Shown one piece after another: positions 7,345 to 14,871 of a stretch of 20,186 bases of DNA. Below the pieces are notes generated by a model. It made no database searches. It was given only the letters and a program-made list of their open reading frames with translations, and had not been told where the DNA came from. The position numbers and the translations under genes were made by a program. Origin of the DNA: Caldifarciminota bacterium (GTDB lineage Bacteria; Hydrothermota; Hydrothermia; B15-G9); contig JAMOPK010000053.1 of the NCBI GenBank assembly GCA_027064565.1, positions 1-20,186 of the forward strand, in the 5' to 3' direction. Every line of letters starts with the position of its first letter. The stretch's first letter is position 1.

Positions 7345-7905
7345 ATGAAGTCATGGAGTCAGCGTGAAATAACCATTGTTGCGGTCATGGGTGTCGCAGT
7401 TGCCATATTCTGGATGGCATGGACGCTCATTTACGAGACACTTTCGCCGCTCCTGAGACCCTTTGCGCTGAATTACTTTCTGGCTGGCATGTGGTATCTT
7501 GGCGGGACACTGGCAGCCTACATCATCCGAAAGCCCGGTGCCGCAGTGTTCGGAGAACTCATGGCCGCAGCTGTTGAGATGACCTTAACCCACTGGGGAT
7601 TCCTTGCCCTCATCTGGGGGTTGGCGCAGGGGCTGGCGGCCGAACTGGTTTTCCTTTTGACGGGCTACAACAGATGGGACAAGTTCACGATGATGGTGGC
7701 CGGTGCGCTTTCCGGCATAGCCGCTTACATCCTTGACTACTTTTTTTACAAATACAGCGGCTTCACGGGGTGGTATATCACGGCGGGGGTGATCTTTTCC
7801 GCGGTGGGCGGTGCCCTGGGAAGTGGACTGCTTGCAGTCATCATAGGCAGGGCGCTGATTCCAACGGGCGCACTGGAAGGACTTAAAATTCGGGAGAAGG
7901 ATTGA
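7345..7905 (+). CDS. ykoE: ECF transporter substrate-binding (S) component, YkoE-like
   Basis: 186 residues, hydrophobic with about five or six membrane helices. The pattern matches the YkoE family (thiamine/hydroxymethylpyrimidine-related ECF S components): WYLGGTLAAYIIRKPGAAVFGE (split here as YLGGTLAAY and IIRKPGAAVFGELMAA, 51-74) and QGLAAELVFLLTGY (95-108). In classical systems YkoE works with EcfA-type ATPases and an EcfT; none is in this window, so it would need shared energizing subunits or act alone. No TPP riboswitch is visible upstream. First gene of the five-gene operon; it ends one base before the L,D-transpeptidase gene. The substrate is inferred from the family only. Confidence 0.85.
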   Translation: MKSWSQREITIVAVMGVAVAIFWMAWTLIYETLSPLLRPFALNYFLAGMWYLGGTLAAYIIRKPGAAVFGELMAAAVEMTLTHWGFLALIWGLAQGLAAELVFLLTGYNRWDKFTMMVAGALSGIAAYILDYFFYKYSGFTGWYITAGVIFSAVGGALGSGLLAVIIGRALIPTGALEGLKIREKD

Positions 7906-7906
7906 C

Positions 7907-8515
7907 ATGATGGAATTGATTTTGATGGGGGTAATTTCAACAAAATCCCTGTCACCGGTTGATATTGCACTCGAAAGGCTGAAAACGTTTGGACTTTCGG
8001 ATTCTGACACGGCTATCGTAGTAGTTGTGTCGGAACAGAGGCTCTATCTCGTTCGCGGAGATGGCGATGTGATACGGAGTTATCCTGTGTCCACGTCAAA
8101 GTTCGGCATAGGCAACAGGTTCGGCAGTTACAAAACTCCAGTCGGGGCACACAGGATATGGTGCAAAGTTGGCGACGGCGCACTTTACGGGGAGATTATC
8201 AGACATCGGAAGCCCACCGGACGGATAGCTCACATCAGGACGGATACGCTCGAAAGCGGCCACGACTACATCACGACGAGGGAGATGTGCCTCGAAGGGC
8301 TTGAGGAGGGCGTGAACAAAGGCGATAGCGTCGATTCAAAGATTCGCGCCATTTACATCCACGGGACAGCCGACGAGGGACGCGTCGGAAGGATGGCATC
8401 CTATGGGTGCATCAGGATGAGAAACCGTGATGTGATAGAACTTTACGACCTTGTCCATGTGGGAACGCTGGTTTACATAATCGGCGATAGGAAACTGGAA
8501 GGAGCAGACGACTGA
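7907..8515 (+). CDS. L,D-transpeptidase (YkuD domain) without visible signal peptide
   Basis: 202 residues. YkuD enzymes form 3-3 crosslinks in peptidoglycan or attach proteins to it using a catalytic cysteine. The signature is intact: H152-G-T, then S165-Y-G-C168-I-R-M-R with D175. The earlier domain part reads QRLYLVRGDGDVIRSYPVSTS...NRFGSYKTPVGAH. The N-terminus (MMELILMGVISTKSLSPVD) has no Lys/Arg followed by a proper hydrophobic core, so I see no Sec signal or anchor. The start is ATG 7907 (or ATG 7910), with AGAAGGA about 6 nt upstream. The stop overlaps the next gene's ATG (TGATG). Such enzymes act outside the cytoplasm, so its export route is unclear. Confidence 0.92.
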   Translation: MMELILMGVISTKSLSPVDIALERLKTFGLSDSDTAIVVVVSEQRLYLVRGDGDVIRSYPVSTSKFGIGNRFGSYKTPVGAHRIWCKVGDGALYGEIIRHRKPTGRIAHIRTDTLESGHDYITTREMCLEGLEEGVNKGDSVDSKIRAIYIHGTADEGRVGRMASYGCIRMRNRDVIELYDLVHVGTLVYIIGDRKLEGADD

Positions 8516-10305
8516 TGAGCAGCCCAAAAATCAGGATCGGCATAATTCAGGACAAACCGGGGATAAGTTTCCGACCACTCGGCCCGGCAGCCCTTTATGA
8601 CCTTTCCGGGAATCGCATCAGGAAGCTGGAGCCGAAAAGGACAGTCAAAGTCTATGCCAGCGAGCCCCCGGAACCCGGCAGGTGGCTGGTTTTTCTCAAA
8701 GAGTTCAAAAACGAAGCCGAAGCGCAGGAACTCGCCCGCAAATTGAAGGAGCGAGGATTCCTTTCAGGTGTGCGCGAGGTCGGCAAACAGGTTGTCCATG
8801 ACGGACAGATCATTTCCGACAACCGGGCGTTCTGGGTATTCGTGGAGAAAGGTAACGAACTTGAAGCCGTCATGACCAAAGAGGAGCTGGAACGGGAAGG
8901 ATTCATGCCCTGGGTCAGATACGAGCAGTTCTACCGTCCCCGCGGCAGGCTGACCGTCGTAATTGATGGCCAACAGTTCGATGTCCCTGCCGGGATAAAA
9001 GTCGTTCCTTCGGAGGAAGATGGCCTTATTGAGGTTGATGGGGTAATTGTGGGCATCGGTTTCCACTGGCAACACGAGGAACCCCAATCTTTCAGGGGAA
9101 ACATGGAGTTCCTTGTCGGCAAAAAAGGCGGCGTCACGGCCGTCAATGAGGTTTCCGTTGACGAATACCTTTTCAGCGTCAATTCATCGGAAATGGTCAA
9201 TGCGATGCATATCGAACTCCTCAAGGCCCAGACAGTTGTGGCAAGGGGCACCGTATTCGCCACCATCGGAAGGCACCATTACGATGATCCATTCGACCTC
9301 TGCGCCGATGACCACTGTCAGGTATATCGTGGCACAACCCGTGAGCGCGAGAACTCCATCAGGGCTGTCGTTGAGACCGACGGTGAAGTCCTGACTTACA
9401 ACGGCGAGGTGTGCGACACCCGTTTTGCCAAAGTCTGCGGCGGGATTTCTGAATCCTACGAGTCCGTCTGGGGCGAGAAGCATGTCCCTTATCTCATCCC
9501 GATAGTCGATGCGCCGGAAGGCACAGAGGTGGTTTTCCCGGCCGACACCGAGGAAAAAGCGAGGCAGTTCATAGACTCCCGCCCTGAGGCCTTCTGCAAC
9601 CTCGACTCGCCGGATGTTCCGCTTTACATCGGCTACGCACGAAAATATTTCCGCTGGGAGTTCACCTATCAGCGGGAAGAACTTGAGGAGATCATCAGGA
9701 AAAAGCTTAAGGTTGATATCGGCACGCTGTTAGACCTCGTCCCGTTGTCCCGCGGGGCATCCGCGAGGATCGAGAAGCTCAAGATCGTGGGCTCGAAACA
9801 GGAACTTGTCATATCCCCGGAACTCAGGATCAGGCAGGCGCTGTCCGAGACTACGCTCTACTCATCGGCATTCTACCCGATAATTGAACGTGACAGCGAT
9901 GGCATCCCCACGAAGATAACGCTCAGGGGAGCTGGATGGGGCCATGGTGTCGGCATGTGCCAGATCGGGGCGGCTATGATGGCAGAAAAAGGCTACGATT
10001 ACAGAGAAATCCTGTTTCACTATTACCCCAACACTCAGCTGACAAAGATTTACACCGGAGATGGCTGGAAAGAGCCGCTCGGTAAGGAATACAAGTTCTG
10101 TTTTGAAGCCTTGAACTGTTACGATGTGCTGGAATGTCCTTTTTACCTCGAACGCGAGCAAAAAGGCTATGGCAACAGGTGCTGGGAGGTCCTTGGCACA
10201 CACTGTTTCGGACAGATTCAGGACACATGGGAAAAGAAACGAGAGATATGCTCTAAGTGTTGGTTCTATAAACAGATGGGGGAGCCGCCCATCCCATCGG
10301 AATGA
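8515..10305 (+). CDS. SpoIID/LytB-type peptidoglycan protein with SPOR-like segment and Cys-rich C-terminal tail
   Basis: 596 residues. SpoIID is a lytic transglycosylase of denuded glycan strands; LytB enhances amidases. A SPOR-like segment is at about 55-92 (RWLVFLKEF...AQELARKLKERGF). The SpoIID domain runs about 145-515: SVDEYLFSVNSSEM with the probable catalytic E226, LLKAQTVVARGTVFA, CQVYRGT, KVCGGISESYESVWG, and GWGHGVGMCQIGA (474-486). After the domain comes an unusual tail with seven cysteines (C529, C535, C541, C556, C564, C579, C582), including RCWEVLGTHC and CSKCWFY, resembling Cys-rich CW-type tails of signalling proteins in anaerobes. No signal peptide is seen at the N-terminus. 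AAGGAG precedes the ATG. The gene overlaps both neighbours (TGATG, ATGA). Confidence 0.9.
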   Translation: MSSPKIRIGIIQDKPGISFRPLGPAALYDLSGNRIRKLEPKRTVKVYASEPPEPGRWLVFLKEFKNEAEAQELARKLKERGFLSGVREVGKQVVHDGQIISDNRAFWVFVEKGNELEAVMTKEELEREGFMPWVRYEQFYRPRGRLTVVIDGQQFDVPAGIKVVPSEEDGLIEVDGVIVGIGFHWQHEEPQSFRGNMEFLVGKKGGVTAVNEVSVDEYLFSVNSSEMVNAMHIELLKAQTVVARGTVFATIGRHHYDDPFDLCADDHCQVYRGTTRERENSIRAVVETDGEVLTYNGEVCDTRFAKVCGGISESYESVWGEKHVPYLIPIVDAPEGTEVVFPADTEEKARQFIDSRPEAFCNLDSPDVPLYIGYARKYFRWEFTYQREELEEIIRKKLKVDIGTLLDLVPLSRGASARIEKLKIVGSKQELVISPELRIRQALSETTLYSSAFYPIIERDSDGIPTKITLRGAGWGHGVGMCQIGAAMMAEKGYDYREILFHYYPNTQLTKIYTGDGWKEPLGKEYKFCFEALNCYDVLECPFYLEREQKGYGNRCWEVLGTHCFGQIQDTWEKKREICSKCWFYKQMGEPPIPSE

Positions 10306-11600
10306 CAGTGAGCGCTATATCTCAGTCGCTTAACTTTCTGTTATTCGGAATCTCACTGGTCTTTGTAGCAATATTCGCAGCTTATGAAATCGCATACGTA
10401 ACGATAGACCGGCGCAGGCTTGTGCTCTGGTTCCCGGGCAAGATGGGCCATGTGCTCATGGAATATCCCGAAAGGATACTCACGGCGGACCTTATCGGAA
10501 CGAACATCGCATCCGTGTCAGCGGCAATTTTTCTGACCAAATGGTTCATGGAACTCATGGACAGCGAATGGGCTGTTGGATTTGCAGGTATCGGTGCAAC
10601 AGCCACAATCGTGCTTTTCGGCGAGATATTGCCTAAAAATTTCGCGAGAGGGCATAGAGAACTCGTTGTCAAGAAGATTTCTCCGTTGATCTACGGAATT
10701 TACACCGCGAGCCTTTTTTTCATAGTGCCCCTTGAGTCAATGCTGAGGCGCTACCTGATCAAGAAAGAATCTCGCGGTGAACTGAAAGATAGGGGTAAAC
10801 ATGAGATCGAAAACCTGATCATACACGGAAGAGAACGGGGCGTAATATCCGAGGAAGAGGCCATGATGCTCAGCACAGCGCTTTATTTCTATGAAAATAA
10901 GGCTGACAGGTTTATCACGCCGATAAAGACTGTCCCGGCGATGCCCATATCGAGCAGTCTGGACGAATTCATCAAGACTGCAAGGGAAAATGAGGAATCG
11001 TGGATAATCGTCTACGGGAAAAAGCTGGACGACATACTCGGATACGTTAAACTGAGGGAATTGCTTTACCTCAAGGCCAGCATGGAGGTAGAGGGCAGGG
11101 AGGCGAAGATCGACGATGTGATTGTATCGCCCGTTTTCGTTTACAAAGAATGGCCGATAAAGCGCATAATTTACGCCCTCAAAGAGGCCGACAGAGAACT
11201 GGCAATTGTCCTCGATGAATACGGCAGTATTGCCGGCGTGATAGAAAGGGAAAAGATATTCTCGGAACTCCTGGACGCCCTTTACAACTACGAAATCGAA
11301 CGGATAGAACACAGCAGGGAGGAAATTATTCGTGTTGATGGTGATACGCCGCTTGAGACCCTGCGGGAGATGGGGATCAACATCCCATCTGAGGAAGAGC
11401 ACAGCGTGGTCAGCGGGCTGATACTCTCTTATCTGATGGGCAAAGAGGGGAAGGAAGGCTCCCAGATGCCCAGAGAAAACGCCAGTGTGACCATTGGCGA
11501 CTACGTCTTCATCGTGGAGGAGGTGGACGAATCGGGTGTCATCAAGAAAGTCCTGATAAAAAAGAAAGGCGGCGATATGCATGGAAAAGAAACTGTTTGA
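10302..11600 (+). CDS. CNNM/CorC-family membrane protein (DUF21, CBS pair, CorC_HlyC domain)
   Basis: 432 residues. Proteins of this architecture are linked to Mg2+/Co2+ efflux or transport control. The DUF21 membrane domain covers about 1-150, with hydrophobic helices near 8-32, 60-80, 90-112 and 125-145 and the typical FGEILPKNFA (106-115). A CBS pair follows (about 200-325: RFITPIKTVPAMP..., DDVIVSPVFVYKEWPIKRIIYALKE, IVLDEYGSIAGVIERE). A CorC_HlyC-type tail closes it (EEIIRVDGDTPLETL...YVFIVEEVDESGVIKKVLI). The start overlaps the SpoIID stop as ATGA and has no close Shine-Dalgarno sequence, so translation is probably coupled. It overlaps mgtE by 20 nt. The direction of ion movement cannot be read from the sequence. 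Confidence 0.92.
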   Translation: MTVSAISQSLNFLLFGISLVFVAIFAAYEIAYVTIDRRRLVLWFPGKMGHVLMEYPERILTADLIGTNIASVSAAIFLTKWFMELMDSEWAVGFAGIGATATIVLFGEILPKNFARGHRELVVKKISPLIYGIYTASLFFIVPLESMLRRYLIKKESRGELKDRGKHEIENLIIHGRERGVISEEEAMMLSTALYFYENKADRFITPIKTVPAMPISSSLDEFIKTARENEESWIIVYGKKLDDILGYVKLRELLYLKASMEVEGREAKIDDVIVSPVFVYKEWPIKRIIYALKEADRELAIVLDEYGSIAGVIEREKIFSELLDALYNYEIERIEHSREEIIRVDGDTPLETLREMGINIPSEEEHSVVSGLILSYLMGKEGKEGSQMPRENASVTIGDYVFIVEEVDESGVIKKVLIKKKGGDMHGKETV

Positions 11601-12927
11601 AATCACCAAAAAGCTGCTTAAATCTGGGGATCCCAGACGAGCGGCAGCTTTTCTGGCACAGAAACACCCTGAGGATGTCGCTGACGTCCTCGAAAGGCTG
11701 GACAGGGAGGATCGGATTGCTGTGTTCAAATACCTCCCGGTGGAAATGCAGGCGGAGGTGTTGCTCAGGTTCGACGAGAATGTTCTCGACGAGATCCTCC
11801 AGCTGTTGTCCCACAGAGACATTTCGGATCTGGTTGGAGAGCTGGATGTAGACGATGCTGTTGACCTGATACAGGAGCTCGAGCCGGATGAACGCCACAA
11901 AGTCCTGTCACAAGTGCCGGAAACAGAGAGACGGGAAGTCGAGGAACTACTGAAATACCCCGAAAACACGGCCGGCGGCCTTATGACCACAGAGTTCGTT
12001 TCCATGAACGGGGAGCAGACCGTTGAAGAGGCACTCAAGCGGCTAAAAAGCGAACCCGACATCGATGAAGGTCTCCTATCGCAGATTTTTGTGACTGACA
12101 ACGAGGGTAAGCTCAAGGGCGTGGTTTCCATTGGAGAACTCCTGAAGTCGCCTGCAGAAAACCGTCTGGGCGACATGGCAAAACCTGTCCAATCGGTTCC
12201 CGTGACAATGGATCAGGAAGATGTAGCGAGGATGGTGGAGAAATACGACCTCCTGAGCGTCCCGGTAGTCGATGAACACGGCAGGCTGGTGGGTGTCATC
12301 ACCATCGATGACCTTATTGACGTGATCGAGGAAGAGGCCTCCGAAGACATCGCGAAGTTTGGAGGTCTGGGCGAGACGGAATCCATCTTCACACCTCCTC
12401 AGATCGCGGCTCGGCGCAGGCTTCCGTGGCTTTTGATAAACCTCCTTACGGCTTTTCTTGCAGCTGGTGTGGTGAATCTGTTCAAATCAACGGTTTCAAC
12501 CGTTGTTTACCTTGCCGTTTTTATGCCGATAGTGGCCGGGATGGGTGGGAACGCCGGCACGCAGGCACTCGCCGTCACCATAAGGAGCATCGCACTCGGC
12601 GAAGTGATGTTGAGTGACGTCAAAAAAGTGCTTCTGAAGGAGATTTTGGTCGGAGTGATCACCGGTGCCGTTGTGGGATTTATAACTGGCCTTATAGCTT
12701 ACATCTGGGTTGGGCAGTGGTTTTTCGGCGTTCTGGTCTTTGTGGCATTGCTCGGCAATATGATTGTGGCCTGCATGGTGGGATTTTTGATACCCCTCGC
12801 GCTAAAAGCCTTAAAAATGGATCCTGCACTCGCCTCGGGCGTCATCGTTACGACTTTCACTGATGTCACGGGATTTATGCTGCTGTTAGGTCTCGCAACC
12901 ATTTTCATAAAATACTTAACTCATTGA
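11581..12927 (+). CDS. mgtE: Magnesium transporter MgtE
   Basis: 448 residues, the family's normal length. MgtE is a dimeric Mg2+-gated channel in the inner membrane. The N-terminal superhelical domain is about 15-125 (HPEDVADVLERLDREDRIAVF; acidic throughout). A CBS pair spans about 130-255 with the MTTEFVSM opening and LVGVITIDDLIDVIEEE end. The membrane domain with five helices spans about 280-446 and has the pore signature PIVAGMGGNAGTQ (316-328). It is the last gene of the operon, following a second divalent-metal family protein. The ATG is preceded by AAAGGCGG. The stop overlaps the convergent fmt stop. No M-box is visible, as expected for an internal gene. Confidence 0.97.
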   Translation: MEKKLFEITKKLLKSGDPRRAAAFLAQKHPEDVADVLERLDREDRIAVFKYLPVEMQAEVLLRFDENVLDEILQLLSHRDISDLVGELDVDDAVDLIQELEPDERHKVLSQVPETERREVEELLKYPENTAGGLMTTEFVSMNGEQTVEEALKRLKSEPDIDEGLLSQIFVTDNEGKLKGVVSIGELLKSPAENRLGDMAKPVQSVPVTMDQEDVARMVEKYDLLSVPVVDEHGRLVGVITIDDLIDVIEEEASEDIAKFGGLGETESIFTPPQIAARRRLPWLLINLLTAFLAAGVVNLFKSTVSTVVYLAVFMPIVAGMGGNAGTQALAVTIRSIALGEVMLSDVKKVLLKEILVGVITGAVVGFITGLIAYIWVGQWFFGVLVFVALLGNMIVACMVGFLIPLALKALKMDPALASGVIVTTFTDVTGFMLLLGLATIFIKYLTH

Positions 12928-13853
12928 TTTGATGAAGCTTCGAGTGGGGAATGTCCCCGCAGATATTCGTCGGCACGCATGGCGCGCCGACCTGATGGCA
13001 TGATCTCCAGAATCTCGACACCGCCGCCCCTTGCGGCAACCACCAGCCGCTTTTTATCGATGATGTGAACCCTGCCAGGAGTTCCCCAATCGCCTTCCAC
13101 AAAACGCGCCCTCAAAGGCTTAACGTAGTTGCCATCGAAATATGTCCGTGCGCCGGGACGGGGTGAAAGGGCGTTTATCTTGCAAGCGATGGACATGGCA
13201 GAGGAATTCCAGTCGATCCAGAGTTCGTCCTTCGTTATTTTGGGGGCATAACTGACGCCACGTGACGGCTGCGGCTTCGGTGTCAGTTTGTCAAATTCGT
13301 TGATGGCTCTCAGGATAAGCCTTGTGCCGATCTCCGCCAGACGGACGGCAAGCTCACCCCGTGTTTCTGTCTCGCTGATCCTCGTGGCTTCCTGAAGGAG
13401 GATCGGCCCGGTGTCTATCCCGGTGTCCATCACCATCACCGTGACGCCGGTTCTCCTCTCGCAGGCCATCATGGCCCGTTCCATCGGAGCGGCTCCCCTG
13501 TAAGCCGGCAGCAGCGATGGGTGGATGTTCAACGGAGCCTTCGACGGGACATCGAGCAACCGCTTCGATATGATTTTCCCGTAGTCCGTGAGCACAAAAA
13601 AATCCGGTTTGATGGCCTTTATCGCCTCGAACCCCGCGGAACGGTTGGGCGATTCAGGGGTTATGACCCTCATGCCGCTTTCGGATGCCAGCACTTTGAC
13701 CGGTGTGGGACGCGGCTTTCTGCCGCGACCTCCGGGCTTGTCTGGGGCGGTGACGACGAGCTCTATCCTGACGCCTTTCTCGATGAGGTTTTTCAGAATG
13801 AGGAAAGCAAAATCGCCACTACCAAAGAAAACGATCCTATGAGGTTCTTCCAC
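12921..13853 (-). CDS. fmt: Methionyl-tRNA formyltransferase
   Basis: 310 residues from a GTG start at 13853, the usual length. Fmt formylates Met-tRNA(fMet) with 10-formyl-THF. Visible: RIVFFGSGDFAF at the N-terminus, the catalytic set N109, H111 and D147 (LNIHPSLLPAYRGAAP and MDTGIDTGP), and a C-terminal OB-like part (ALSPRPGARTYFDGNYVKPLRARFV). The frame is open further upstream (to 13997), but that part lies inside def and is unlike Fmt. The GTG has AGGAG 8 nt before it and places the Rossmann strand where it belongs. It overlaps def by 17 nt. It is last in yajC-def-fmt; the def-fmt pairing is very common. The 3' end overlaps convergent mgtE by 7 nt. Confidence 0.95.
   Translation of the reverse strand: MEEPHRIVFFGSGDFAFLILKNLIEKGVRIELVVTAPDKPGGRGRKPRPTPVKVLASESGMRVITPESPNRSAGFEAIKAIKPDFFVLTDYGKIISKRLLDVPSKAPLNIHPSLLPAYRGAAPMERAMMACERRTGVTVMVMDTGIDTGPILLQEATRISETETRGELAVRLAEIGTRLILRAINEFDKLTPKPQPSRGVSYAPKITKDELWIDWNSSAMSIACKINALSPRPGARTYFDGNYVKPLRARFVEGDWGTPGRVHIIDKKRLVVAARGGGVEILEIMPSGRRAMRADEYLRGHSPLEASSNQ
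12944..12991. other. Two tandem hairpins at the mgtE/fmt convergent junction
   Basis: GTGGGGAATGTCCCCGC (12944-12960) can form a seven-pair stem with an ATG loop. GTCGGC (12969-12974) pairs with GCCGAC (12986-12991). Both lie inside the last codons of fmt, 17 and 42 nt past the mgtE stop. No T-run follows on either strand, so an intrinsic terminator is not shown, but they are the only strong structures where mgtE transcription must end. Confidence 0.35.
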
Positions 13854-14364
13854 TTCGCATGCTCCTCTTCCACTTCGCGATGGCGATGCGGCGCTCATCC
13901 TCAGGGATTCGATCGACGAACAGCACGCCGTCCAGATGATCGATCTCGTGCAGGATAACCCGTGCGTAGAGGCCGCCGGCCTCGATCTCCACCTCACGGA
14001 CGTCCCCGTTGGGCAGGAGTTCTAGCGCTTGAACGACCACTTTCTCCGGACGCAACACGTTCCAGTAAAGCCCCGGAATCGATAGGCAGCCTTCCTCCAT
14101 TGCCGTTCTGCCTTCCACGTATTTGATGACCGGATTTATCAGAACCTGAACGCCCCTGCCCCGCTCAAGATATTCGAGGTCGATGGTGATGACACGAATG
14201 TTTTTGCCAACCTGAGGGGCAGCCAGCCCGATCCCATGAGACCTGACCATGAAATGGCCCATGCGCCGGGAAAAGTCCACCAGCTCACCGGTGATATCCT
14301 CAATGGGTGCACTGACCTTGCGGAGCACGGGGTCGCCGTAAATCCTTATGGAAAGGTCATCCAT
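13837..14364 (-). CDS. def: Peptide deformylase
   Basis: 175 residues. Def removes the N-formyl group from nascent proteins and uses Fe2+ or another metal. All three motifs are intact: GIGLAAPQVG (44-53), EGCLSIPG (91-98, metal ligand C93) and HEIDH (139-143, two His ligands and catalytic Glu). The ATG at 14364 is close after AAGG with a further GGGAGGG upstream, and starts 5 nt after the yajC stop. It overlaps fmt by 17 nt, so formylation and deformylation are produced from the same transcript. Confidence 0.97.
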   Translation of the reverse strand: MDDLSIRIYGDPVLRKVSAPIEDITGELVDFSRRMGHFMVRSHGIGLAAPQVGKNIRVITIDLEYLERGRGVQVLINPVIKYVEGRTAMEEGCLSIPGLYWNVLRPEKVVVQALELLPNGDVREVEIEAGGLYARVILHEIDHLDGVLFVDRIPEDERRIAIAKWKRSMRSGRTS

Positions 14365-14369
14365 AATCC

Positions 14370-14723
14370 TTATTGTCCCTCCCGATTCTCGTTTTTCAGG
14401 AGGGCCACTACGGCCATTTTATCGAGCTTGATGACGCTCTGCCCCGTCTTTATGGATATCGTGTCGTTGTCCACCCGCGTGATTGTGCCGATGATGCCGC
14501 CGCTGGTGCGAACACGATCGCCCTTCTTAAGGGATTTCAGCATTTCCAGATGTTTTTTCTTCTGCTTCTTCTCCGGCACCACAATCAGGAAGTAGAAAAT
14601 CAGGAAAAATACTGCGAAAGGCAACAGGAGTCCCCAGAGCGATCCACTACCTCCCTGCGGTGCATTCTGTGCCATAAGGGCAACAGGTGTAAGTGCAAGC
14701 ATCAGTATCTTGAGAAACTTCAT
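14370..14723 (-). CDS. yajC: Sec translocon accessory protein YajC
   Basis: 117 residues. YajC associates with SecDF in the inner membrane. An N-terminal hydrophobic segment (MKFLKILMLALTPVALMAQ) looks like a signal peptide. A single membrane helix follows at about 31-48 (LLLPFAVFFLIFYFLIVV). Then comes the typical basic turn PEKKQKKKHLEMLKSLKKGD with DRVRTSGGIIGTI and the strand VDNDTISIKT. I chose the ATG at 14723, which has AGGAGG at 6 nt (GAGGAGGATAATCATG), over an in-frame ATG at 14774 whose extra residues are unlike YajC and would overlap the -10 box. secDF are not in this window. It heads the operon with def and fmt. Confidence 0.94.
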   Translation of the reverse strand: MKFLKILMLALTPVALMAQNAPQGGSGSLWGLLLPFAVFFLIFYFLIVVPEKKQKKKHLEMLKSLKKGDRVRTSGGIIGTITRVDNDTISIKTGQSVIKLDKMAVVALLKNENREGQ

Positions 14724-14757
14724 GATTATCCTCCTCTGAAGTTTAAATTGGGCTTTT

Positions 14758-14763
14758 ATTATA
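14758..14763 (-). promoter_or_regulatory. -10 box for yajC-def-fmt
   Basis: A perfect TATAAT on the minus strand (GGGTATAATAAAAG), 34 nt before the yajC start. A -35 box at the right distance (TTCCAT at 14786-14781) is poor. An imperfect inverted repeat (CCGTTCCC at 14765-14772 and GGGACGG at 14791-14797) brackets the -35 region and might bind a regulator. Confidence 0.45.
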
Positions 14764-14843
14764 CCCGTTCCCAATCGATTATGGAATTCCGGGACGGAGC
14801 ATTCTGCCCGCCAGGAGATCCGGCCGATTCAATTGCAATCCAG

Positions 14844-14866
14844 TATAATTTTCACCAACTAGGAGG
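14844..14866 (+). promoter_or_regulatory. mtaD: -10 box and strong ribosome binding site of mtaD
   Basis: TATAAT at 14844-14849 is followed by AGGAGG at 14861-14866, five bases before the ATG. No clear -35 box is seen. The leader would be about 16 nt. This promoter is back to back with that of yajC; the shared region is 148 bp between the two start codons. Confidence 0.5.
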
Positions 14867-14871
14867 AAACC

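Noticed and set aside
10737..12176. A 479-codon antisense open frame opposite the CorC-type and mgtE genes
   Set aside because: Both sense proteins are clear family members with intact motifs; the antisense product is Ser/Arg-rich without recognisable domains.
13854..13997. In-frame upstream extension of Fmt
   Set aside because: It lies wholly inside def, has no similarity to Fmt, and the GTG at 13853 has a good AGGAG.
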